From: a bacterium
GTDB lineage: Bacteria; Patescibacteriota; Gracilibacteria; JAUYGZ01
Assembly: GCA_030699855.1 (NCBI GenBank)
Contig: JAUYKR010000137.1
Location: forward strand, 1-9,691
Direction of reading: 5' to 3'
DNA: 9,691 nt
Within the stretch, counting starts at the first letter, position 1. Each line of letters starts with the position of its first letter. The position numbers and the translations under genes are program-made. Shown here one piece after another: positions 1 to 5,420 of this stretch. A model generated the notes under the pieces. It was not told where the DNA came from, did no database searches, and was given only the letters and a program-made list of their open reading frames with translations.

Positions 1-925
1 CAATCGCCGTATGCAAGCTCTGATATCCATTGGCCTTGGGTCGGGTAATATAATCCTTGAAGCGACCTTTGACCGGATCCCACCGATTGTTGACCAAGCC
101 AAGAACGGTATAACAATCTATCGGTTGATCGACGATCACCCTCACCGCCAACAGGTCATGGATGTGGTCAATCTCCTGGGTTCCCTTCCGTTTAAGTTTT
201 TGATAAGTGCTATAGAAACCTTTTACTCGAGCAATAACTTCAGCCTTGATCTGATGGGTATCCAAAAATGCTTTCATTTCTTTCGCCAAGTGTTCGGCGG
301 TGTCATGATTCAGCTCGGGACGCTTGGCAAACACCTCCCTCAGGTGCTCATGATCAGCATGGTACAGCTGCGCGAAACAACGGTCTTCCATCTGCCTTTT
401 GAAGCGATAGATACCCAGGCGACCGGCCAGAGGAACAAAGACCTCTAGGGTCTGCTGAACGATTTGCCGCTGGAGCAGAGGGCTATAGCGTTCGATTTCA
501 AAAAGATCCGCATAGCGGATAGCCATCAGGACTAGCACCACGCGCAGGTCATTGGCCATGGCCAAAAACATCTTGCGAACCGAGTCCACCGCCTGTTGTT
601 GGGGAAAGCGCCGCAAAACCACAAAATCTCGCAAATTCTCCAAACTGTCGACCAAAGATTGCACCTCCTGAGATAAGAATGCTTCTACACGAACAGGCGA
701 ACCTGTCTGCCGAACAGGCAGACAAAAAATAAGAAAAGCGGTGATGGTATCCAGATCGACCTTCAGCTCAATGAGAGCTCTCAGGGCTAATTGCGTGTGA
801 ATACCAAAACCTTCACGAGCCGATGCCTCCAAAAAAATACGGCTTATTTTTAAAAATTCTTCGGGGTCAAAATGGCCGTATTCATGAACCTGCCGAACGA
901 TGTCTTGTGGGCTTTGCAGGAGCAT
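1..925 (-). CDS. relA: RelA/SpoT-family (p)ppGpp synthetase, N-terminal 308 residues (runs off the left edge)
   Basis: This frame is open on the minus strand from ATG at 925 to the left edge, giving 308 residues with no stop. The synthetase domain is clear: an RVKGFYSTYQKLKRK motif at about residues 233-247, IHDLLAVRVIVD at 255-266 (its Asp is the expected Mg ligand), then GRFKDYITRPKANGYQSLHT at 287-306, the nucleotide-binding core. It transfers pyrophosphate from ATP to GDP/GTP to make the alarmone (p)ppGpp. The upstream HD hydrolase domain (about residues 25-190) keeps its fold pattern and His43 but not the LLHD metal pair (here LIFC, 65-68) nor the later Asp (MAIRYAD, 134-140), so hydrolase activity is probably lost. 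The C-terminal synthetase residues and any TGS/ACT regulatory domains lie outside the window. An in-frame stop at 935-937 makes ATG 925 the first possible start. It lies inside the glycosyltransferase gene (44-bp overlap), without a Shine-Dalgarno, which suggests coupled expression. Confidence 0.93.
   Translation of the reverse strand, partial: MLLQSPQDIVRQVHEYGHFDPEEFLKISRIFLEASAREGFGIHTQLALRALIELKVDLDTITAFLIFCLPVRQTGSPVRVEAFLSQEVQSLVDSLENLRDFVVLRRFPQQQAVDSVRKMFLAMANDLRVVLVLMAIRYADLFEIERYSPLLQRQIVQQTLEVFVPLAGRLGIYRFKRQMEDRCFAQLYHADHEHLREVFAKRPELNHDTAEHLAKEMKAFLDTHQIKAEVIARVKGFYSTYQKLKRKGTQEIDHIHDLLAVRVIVDQPIDCYTVLGLVNNRWDPVKGRFKDYITRPKANGYQSLHTAI
691..724. repeat. Small inverted/direct repeat cluster inside relA
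   Basis: Within the relA HD domain, TGTCTGCC (704-711) and GGCAGACA (717-724) form an 8-bp perfect stem around the loop GAACA. CGAACAGGC occurs twice, at 690-698 and 711-719, 21 bases (seven codons) apart. A second small stem is ACAGG-CGAA-CCTGT at 693-706. The DNA codes for the LPVRQTGSPVR stretch (about residues 69-79) and keeps the frame. It resembles the S41 terminator at 3708-3750: CCTGTCTGCCG here and CCTGCCTGCCG there match at 10 of 11 positions, and both have GCCGAA a few bases before GGCAG. That suggests a dispersed repeat family, but only two copies are visible. Confidence 0.6.
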
Positions 926-1784
926 AAGGTGCTTTTAGAGCGCGCAAGAAGGTTTGCTTCATGTGCAGATACCACTTCCAACGACGAGGGAGGAGAAACC
1001 ACAGCGGACGACTCAACCAGATGGAGAAGAAGAGAAGAGCCTTTTTCCAGCAGGGGGGTACGAACCCAACCCTGGGATGCTTTTTTTCCGCCAGCCTGGC
1101 GCTTTGGGCGACTCGAGTCATATAGGCTTCCAGGTCTTCCTCTCGGTATTCGTCCCAGTGATAAACCTTCGCAGAGCTGGAATAATACACCTTACGGCCT
1201 CGGCGAGCAAACTCGTATCCGAACAGAATGTCCTCCCACCCATAGCCCTGGAAAGATTCGTCGAAGCGAAGATCGGAAACAAGATCGCTTGGAAAAGAAA
1301 TATTGCCGGTATAAAAGTGCCAGAAGTCCGTCTCAGTTCCATTGGAAAGACCTTTGAATCTGAGCAGGTGCCCTCCGTCTTCCAGCCAGCGCATATATGG
1401 CGTGATGTTCGCCTCGGGATACCAGGTGATGAATCCCACCAGAGCGCCCCGTGTCCGCCGATGAAAGTCGAGATGAGCCTCAAGCCAGCCCGGAGTAACA
1501 ATGATATCATCCTGAATAAACAGAATGATGTCGCCCTTCGCCGCCTCCAGCAGTCGATTTCGGACCACTGCCCTACCACTGTTAGAGATGAAAAAATACC
1601 TCAGCGCCGCCGGAAAGTCAGCGGCCAAGGAACGGACGTATTCCTCCGTGCCATCGCTACTACCATCAATCCCCACCACCACTTCCCCATTTTCTATTCC
1701 CATCTGCTGGGCAACTGCTTCCAGCACTTTCTTGAGCTTCTCTTTTCTATTATAGGTTGGGATGAGAATGGAAAAAGTGTTCAT
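882..1784 (-). CDS. Family 2 glycosyltransferase (GT-A fold)
   Basis: The 300-residue protein begins MNTFSILIPTYNRKEKL, the standard first strand of GT2 enzymes. GIDGSSDGT (38-46) is the nucleotide-sugar loop. GDIILFIQDD (84-93) ends in the acidic metal-binding position, QDD replacing the usual DxD. FQGYGWEDILFGYEFARRG (178-196) is the conserved acceptor-side motif with the likely catalytic acid pair Glu184-Asp185, as in the galactosyltransferase/chondroitin-type C-terminal module. It probably transfers a sugar from a nucleotide donor to a surface polysaccharide or lipid-linked glycan at the inner face of the membrane; donor and acceptor cannot be read from sequence. A hydrophobic, aromatic and basic stretch near residues 248-275 (LLFFSIWLSRPLWFLL) may attach it to the membrane. 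ATG at 1784 matches the family N-terminus, but no Shine-Dalgarno precedes it. It probably shares a transcript with relA downstream, which it overlaps by 44 bp. Confidence 0.92.
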   Translation of the reverse strand: MNTFSILIPTYNRKEKLKKVLEAVAQQMGIENGEVVVGIDGSSDGTEEYVRSLAADFPAALRYFFISNSGRAVVRNRLLEAAKGDIILFIQDDIIVTPGWLEAHLDFHRRTRGALVGFITWYPEANITPYMRWLEDGGHLLRFKGLSNGTETDFWHFYTGNISFPSDLVSDLRFDESFQGYGWEDILFGYEFARRGRKVYYSSSAKVYHWDEYREEDLEAYMTRVAQSARLAEKKHPRVGFVPPCWKKALLFFSIWLSRPLWFLLPRRWKWYLHMKQTFLRALKAPYAPAKPTRHRSAGS

Positions 1785-1817
1785 GGTGAGGAAGGAGGTA
1801 AGCCTTTCGAGGAGATT

Positions 1818-1846
1818 TTGACACCACCATCCTTACCACTTCTAGA
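1818..1846 (+). promoter_or_regulatory. Possible promoter for the S41 protease gene
   Basis: A perfect TTGACA (1818-1823) is followed after 17 bases by TCTAGA (1841-1846), a weak -10 with three of six consensus positions. Transcription would begin near 1852, about 60 bases before the protease start. The -35 is convincing and the -10 is not. Confidence 0.35.
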
Positions 1847-1850
1847 TGTC

Positions 1851-1865
1851 TTGTAAAGTTTACAA
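1851..1865. promoter_or_regulatory. Perfect 15-base palindrome, possible operator
   Basis: TTGTAAAGTTTACAA consists of two 7-base arms around a central G. It lies in the 127-bp gap between the divergent glycosyltransferase and S41 protease genes, at the predicted transcription start of the protease. A dimeric regulator could bind here and affect both genes. No regulator gene is visible in the window, so the role is inferred from position and symmetry only. Confidence 0.4.
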
Positions 1866-1911
1866 AAAGGAAATTTAGTGGAAGACTGAAACGCTTAAAA
1901 CTTAATAAAGT

Positions 1912-3702
1912 ATGATGCGAAAGCTTTCCCTCACCCTCCTCAGCCTTGCCCTCGTTCTGCACACCTTGTCTTTTCCGACCGTCTTCGCCCAGGAAGCCGA
2001 TGAGTCAGACACGGAAGTCGACCTGAATTTAAAAACAACCACGGAATTTTTGAACAAGTATCAGTTCATCGGCGAAAGCAAGGGCTGCATTCGCAAACAA
2101 ACCGATGATACGACCCGCAAGGCGACGACTGAAGAAGCCATTTGCGTTCTCGAGCGAATCGTAAAGGAAAAAAGCGAGACTGTCCCCATCCAGGCCTATA
2201 AAAAAGCCATTCAGGAAGGCCTGTTAGCAAAAGACGCCAGAAGGCTTGGCTCTCTGAAGAAAATTGATTTTTTGGTCATGGCCCTCAAGGCGGCTGGGAT
2301 ACAAAAACCTTTTTTCTCCACTCAGGAAGACTGGGAGGAGGAAGTAAAAAGCATCAAAAATCCCGAGCACCAGAGTGCCATTACCGCTGCCATCAAAACC
2401 CGCATCTTCCCTACCCCTCAGGGAAGAGCCGGTGTCAGGAGGCTGATTCGAGATCTCACTCAGGAGGAGCTCAATCGCAGTGAGATGCTGGGAATAGCCT
2501 ATTCCATAACCTCTAATGCTCATGTTATCGGCGAGCAAAAGGAGCTCATCATAGAATTCGTTCCTGAAGGCGGAAGAAACAATCTAGGCGGAAAAGGCAG
2601 CTATGGCGAGACCTTGAACGAAGTATTGAACACCCTGAAAGCACGCAGCTATTTCAACAAAGATTTTAAAGCTGACGAGGCCGCGGAAAAAGCCATCAAA
2701 GCCATGGTAAAGTCATTGGAAAAAGATAAGTACATTCAGTACTACACTCCGAGTGAGTACCAGGCTTTCTTTAGCGGTCTGCAGGGCAAATTCTTTGGCA
2801 TCGGCGCTTACATCGAGGAAAAAGAAAGCCAGATTATTATCGTCTCCCCCATCAAGGGCAGTCCCGCCGAGACGGCCGGATTGCACGCGGGAGACATCGT
2901 GCTAAAAATTGACGGGAGATCGACCGAAGGCATGACGCTGCAAGAGGCCGTGACCTTGATCCGTGGGCCAAAAGGCGAAAAGCTAACTCTGACGGTAAAA
3001 CGAAACGGCAGTCAGCTTGCGATCGATATCATTCGGGACGAAATCAACATCCCCACCCTGGAGGTTGTCGACCGCTCCGATGGGGTGAAGGTGATGAAGC
3101 TGGTTCAATTCGGCGCCAATACCGCCCTACAGATGAGGAAGGAATTGGAAAAAATAAAGGCAAGTCCTCCCGCCGGCCTTGTGATCGATCTCCGCAATAA
3201 TCCCGGTGGGTTTCTGAACGTAGTCGTGGAGATTCTCGATGCCCTGGTGGATAAAGATAAAGATCTGGTTCTGACTAAAGACTTGCATTCCACCACGCCT
3301 TTTAAATCTTCCCGCGACGCGATCATCGACATCAGCGTGATTCCCACCACCATCATCGTTAATCGCGGCTCCGCTTCCGCCTCGGAAATTCTGGCCGGAA
3401 CGCTCCAGGATTACGGCATTAAGGTGTTGGGCGAAAAAAGCTTTGGTAAGGGTACGGTCCAGGAAATCGCCCAGGTTGGTTCCGGAGCAAAGGGCGGAGG
3501 AGCCCTGAAGTTCACCGTGGCCGAATGGCTAACCGCCAAAGGCAGGAGTATTGACAATGTCGGCGTAACTCCCGACATTTTGATCATGGATGATCCAGCC
3601 ACGACTGAGGTTGATGAAGCCATAGAACGAGCCGTGCTGGAAATGAACCACGCTCATCGAGGCTCGACGCGCTTCAACAGCAACAAAACCCGGCAGGAGT
3701 AG
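1912..3702 (+). CDS. ctpA: Secreted S41 family C-terminal processing protease with PDZ domain
   Basis: The protein has 596 residues. Residues 1-26 form a signal peptide (basic MMRK, hydrophobic core, VFA before QEADES), so it acts outside the cytoplasmic membrane. Residues about 27-230 have no firm assignment; two Cys (59 and 78) could form a disulfide. A helical lead-in (YFNKDFKADEAAEKAIKAM) is followed by a PDZ domain at about 293-368 (FFGIGAYI, then GSPAETAGLHAGDIVLKIDG) that would recognise substrate C-termini. The protease domain shows VIDLRNNPGG and GSASASEILAG with catalytic Ser489, then FGKGTVQE with Lys513 and Gln517, matching the Ser-Lys-Gln arrangement of Tsp/CtpB. It is longer than a minimal CtpA because of the N-terminal region. 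ATG 1912 and ATG 1915 are adjacent and neither has a Shine-Dalgarno. It is monocistronic, ending at the hairpin at 3708. Substrates are unknown; the symbol is the generic family name. Confidence 0.94.
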   Translation: MMRKLSLTLLSLALVLHTLSFPTVFAQEADESDTEVDLNLKTTTEFLNKYQFIGESKGCIRKQTDDTTRKATTEEAICVLERIVKEKSETVPIQAYKKAIQEGLLAKDARRLGSLKKIDFLVMALKAAGIQKPFFSTQEDWEEEVKSIKNPEHQSAITAAIKTRIFPTPQGRAGVRRLIRDLTQEELNRSEMLGIAYSITSNAHVIGEQKELIIEFVPEGGRNNLGGKGSYGETLNEVLNTLKARSYFNKDFKADEAAEKAIKAMVKSLEKDKYIQYYTPSEYQAFFSGLQGKFFGIGAYIEEKESQIIIVSPIKGSPAETAGLHAGDIVLKIDGRSTEGMTLQEAVTLIRGPKGEKLTLTVKRNGSQLAIDIIRDEINIPTLEVVDRSDGVKVMKLVQFGANTALQMRKELEKIKASPPAGLVIDLRNNPGGFLNVVVEILDALVDKDKDLVLTKDLHSTTPFKSSRDAIIDISVIPTTIIVNRGSASASEILAGTLQDYGIKVLGEKSFGKGTVQEIAQVGSGAKGGGALKFTVAEWLTAKGRSIDNVGVTPDILIMDDPATTEVDEAIERAVLEMNHAHRGSTRFNSNKTRQE

Positions 3703-3707
3703 CAGAT

Positions 3708-3755
3708 CGCCTGCCTGCCGGTTTACCCGCCGAAGGAGGGCAGGCAGGCGTTTTT
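3708..3755 (+). terminator. Strong hairpin terminator after the S41 protease gene
   Basis: CGCCTGCCTGCC (3708-3719) pairs perfectly with GGCAGGCAGGCG (3739-3750) around a 19-base loop, followed at once by TTTTT (3751-3755). It starts six bases after the protease stop. The minus-strand rpiB ends at 3755, so the hairpin separates two convergent genes. On the minus strand no T-run follows the stem, so intrinsic termination is expected mainly on the plus strand. Confidence 0.87.
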
Positions 3756-4204
3756 CAGAGGTTCCTTTCGTCGATCTTTTGAATGCGCCGCAAGTGACGC
3801 TCCTCTTGAGGAAAATCCGTGGCTAACCACTGCTCAACCGCTTCTTTCATCTGCTCTATCGTCACGTACCGGGCGCCAATGGAAAGCACGTTCGCGTTGT
3901 TGTGAGTTCGTGACTGCTCAATAATTCTGGGATCGTGATGGTAATACGTTGTTGCCCGAACTCCCCTGACGCGATTGGCCACGGTGGCCTCGCCCTGGCC
4001 GGATCCGCCGAAGATAATACCCCGAACATGCTCGGGATCTGCGGCCACAGCTTTCGCTGCCGGGTAAATGAAGTCCGGATAATCGCAGGCTTCTTCCGAA
4101 TAAGTACCAAAATCCTCCACCTGATACCCTTTCTCAATCAAATACTTCTTGAGAGCTTCCTTGTGCAAGTAGCCGGCATGGTCAGTAGCGAGAACAATCT
4201 TCAT
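3755..4204 (-). CDS. rpiB: Ribose-5-phosphate isomerase B
   Basis: The 149-residue protein has the normal RpiB length and begins MKIVLATDHAG, with the Asp8-His9 phosphosugar motif. CDYPDFIYPAA (40-50) and SRTHNNANVLSIGAR (98-112) follow the family, with His101 in the ring-opening position. It interconverts ribulose-5-phosphate and ribose-5-phosphate in the cytoplasm. The active-site loop is GGSGQGEATVANRV (66-79): the Cys used as general base in E. coli RpiB (CGTG) is replaced, and Glu72 sits where the mycobacterial type (GGSGNGE) has its catalytic Glu. It is therefore expected to be an active enzyme of the Glu type. It lies 81 bp downstream of prs on the same strand, and its product is the substrate of Prs, which supports a shared transcript. 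The TGA stop directly adjoins the T-run of the convergent terminator. No clear Shine-Dalgarno is seen. Confidence 0.96.
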   Translation of the reverse strand: MKIVLATDHAGYLHKEALKKYLIEKGYQVEDFGTYSEEACDYPDFIYPAAKAVAADPEHVRGIIFGGSGQGEATVANRVRGVRATTYYHHDPRIIEQSRTHNNANVLSIGARYVTIEQMKEAVEQWLATDFPQEERHLRRIQKIDERNL

Positions 4205-4207
4205 AGA

Positions 4208-4288
4208 GAGTTTGTAGTCAGGAGTTCATAGTTTGCAGTAGCATCACCTATGATGCCCCACAAACTACAGACTACTCACTACAGACTA
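4208..4288. repeat. Imperfect 81-bp palindrome between rpiB and prs
   Basis: The outer arms 4208-4235 and 4261-4288 are inverted copies matching at 21 of 28 positions by eye, with an uninterrupted 7-base pair TAGTTTG/CAAACTA at their inner ends. The centre holds a second perfect stem, GCATCA (4241-4246) and TGATGC (4251-4256), around CCTA. Within the right arm ACTACAGACTA occurs twice (4264-4274 and 4278-4288). The element fills the whole intergenic space and includes the prs stop codon (TAG, 4286-4288). No T-run follows on either side, so it does not look like a standard terminator. It may be a MITE-like or REP-like element, or an RNA structure that separates expression of prs and rpiB. Confidence 0.7.
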
Positions 4289-5221
4289 ATAGAGTCCAGA
4301 AACACTTTCTCCACTCTCTACTCGCTTGATAATTTCGGCTAGCAAAGGAGTTAAAGTTAAAACATGCAGATGGTTGAGCCGCTCCTCCGGGAGCGGAATC
4401 GAGTCGGTTACCACGATTTGCCTGAAGTCAGCCTTGTTCAGGCGATCCACTGCTTCCCCGGAAAGTACCGCGTGCGTGGCCGCCAGGTACATGTCCTTCC
4501 CAGCCCCCGCCTTTTCCAGAGCCTCCTTGGCATGGCAAACCGATCCGGCCGTGTCGATCATATCGTCGTAGACGATACAAGTTCTTCCTTTCACATCTCC
4601 GATCACGTGGGTAACCTCGGACTGATTGTGCGCCGCCCGCTGCTTGTTCAACACTGCCAGTGGACAACCAAGACTATCGGCAAACTTCTTGGCCTCTTTG
4701 GCCCCACCCGCGTCAGGCGTCACCACCACCGCGTCACGGAGCTTGAGTGACTGAATATACTCCACGAACAATCTCGATGGATTGATGTTATCCACCGGAA
4801 CATCGAAGAAACCCTGAATCTGGTCCGAATGCAAAGCTACCGTCATCACGTGATCGGCCCCGGAAGCGACCAACAAATCCGCCATTAATTTGGCGGAGAT
4901 CGTTTCCCTGGGCGCGGCTACTCGGTCTTGGCGAGCATAGCCGAAAAAAGGCATCACCACGTGAACCTTTTTCGCGAACGAGCGCTTGAGGGTATCGCAG
5001 AGGAGGAACAGCTCCATGAAGTCCTCGTTCACATTTCTCGTGGCCGTTTGCACCACGAACACCTCGTAACCCCGCACGGTTTCTTGAAGACGAACATAAA
5101 TCTCGTTGCTGGCGAAGCGCTTGATCAAGACCCCGCCCAGATCCATCTGGAGATGCTCACAAATAGCCTTCGCGAATTTTTGATGAGAACTGCCGGAGAA
5201 AATCTTCAGGCGAGTGGACAT
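4286..5221 (-). CDS. prs: Ribose-phosphate pyrophosphokinase (PRPP synthetase)
   Basis: The 311-residue protein starts MSTRLKIFSGSSHQKFA, matching the family N-terminus. FFGYARQDRVAAPRETISAK (92-111) is the ATP-binding flexible region, His131 (ALHSDQIQGFF) is the catalytic-loop His, and VYDDMIDTAGS (217-227) is the PRPP-binding signature. The enzyme makes PRPP from ribose-5-phosphate and ATP in the cytoplasm, for nucleotide salvage and synthesis. An in-frame ATG lies nine codons upstream at 5248, but it overlaps a perfect -10 box (5247-5252) and so should precede the transcription start; I therefore prefer 5221. KIFSG alignment supports this choice. Some details differ from classical Prs: VVTPDAGGAKEAKKFA lacks the usual VGG...RA wording, and the stretch after it reads LNKQRAAHN instead of DKRR-type. 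rpiB follows on the same strand after the palindrome. Confidence 0.94.
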   Translation of the reverse strand: MSTRLKIFSGSSHQKFAKAICEHLQMDLGGVLIKRFASNEIYVRLQETVRGYEVFVVQTATRNVNEDFMELFLLCDTLKRSFAKKVHVVMPFFGYARQDRVAAPRETISAKLMADLLVASGADHVMTVALHSDQIQGFFDVPVDNINPSRLFVEYIQSLKLRDAVVVTPDAGGAKEAKKFADSLGCPLAVLNKQRAAHNQSEVTHVIGDVKGRTCIVYDDMIDTAGSVCHAKEALEKAGAGKDMYLAATHAVLSGEAVDRLNKADFRQIVVTDSIPLPEERLNHLHVLTLTPLLAEIIKRVESGESVSGLY

Positions 5222-5246
5222 GAAAATCAGACAGGGTGTTGCTTCC

Positions 5247-5275
5247 ATTATACCTTAAATCGAAGGCTCATGAAA
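5247..5275 (-). promoter_or_regulatory. Promoter of prs
   Basis: On the minus strand a perfect TATAAT (5252-5247) sits in the context TTTAAGGTATAATG, with start of transcription expected near 5240 and a leader of about 19 bases before ATG 5221. The -35 (TTTCAT, 5275-5270) is weak. The same 14 bases recur on the plus strand before the 3D-protein gene at 7258-7271. Confidence 0.6.
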
Positions 5276-5290
5276 GGGAGCCTGATTTTT
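5264..5290 (+). terminator. Possible small terminator or operator hairpin upstream of prs
   Basis: AGGCTC (5264-5269) and GAGCCT (5278-5283) form a perfect 6-bp stem with an 8-base loop, followed by GATTTTT on the plus strand. No plus-strand gene ends here, so it might stop antisense transcription reading out of prs, or the symmetric arms might be a binding site, since they flank the weak prs -35. The stem is short. Confidence 0.35.
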
Positions 5291-5315
5291 AGCTGTTTTT
5301 AAAACTAATAATCTA

Positions 5316-5327
5316 GCTTATATAAGC
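5316..5327. repeat. Perfect 12-base palindrome in the prs/rnj divergent gap
   Basis: GCTTATATAAGC lies in the AT-rich 199-bp space between divergent prs and the RNase J gene. It contains TATA-like sequence readable on both strands and could be a regulator site or an unused -10 element. In AT-rich DNA such a palindrome can also arise by chance. Confidence 0.3.
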
Positions 5328-5356
5328 CATTATTTATGGTATTAAAAATACTCTGC

Positions 5357-5385
5357 TTGTAATCTTCCCACAGCTCTGCTAGACT
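5357..5385 (+). promoter_or_regulatory. Promoter of the RNase J gene
   Basis: TTGTAA (5357-5362) and TAGACT (5380-5385) are 17 bases apart, and TG at 5377-5378 gives an extended -10 (TGCTAGACT). Each box has four of six consensus bases. Transcription would start near 5392, leaving a leader of about 29 bases that is A-rich and has only a weak purine run (GAGAAAAG) ahead of ATG 5421. Confidence 0.55.
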
Positions 5386-5420
5386 GGGATTAAGATTATT
5401 CAATAAAATGAGAAAAGAAT

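Noticed and set aside
11..448. A 145-codon plus-strand open frame at the left edge
   Set aside because: It is antisense to the conserved synthetase domain of relA, which explains the coding signal there.
1792..1799. A perfect Shine-Dalgarno sequence (AAGGAGGT) on the plus strand
   Set aside because: No ATG, GTG or TTG start with an extended frame follows at a workable distance; the next real gene starts over 100 bases later. Its complement on the minus strand, just before the glycosyltransferase ATG, equals the anti-Shine-Dalgarno and cannot act as a ribosome site.
954..1856. A 300-codon plus-strand open frame opposite the family 2 glycosyltransferase
   Set aside because: It has no recognisable domain, is rich in Arg, Pro, Ser and His without any fold pattern, and lies antisense to a clear glycosyltransferase of nearly the same span. 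It is a shadow frame in GC-balanced DNA.
3703..3757. CRISPR-like or mobile element end in the CCTGCCTGCC region
   Set aside because: There is only one inverted repeat, without spacers, direct target duplications or a transposase nearby; a terminator explains it better.
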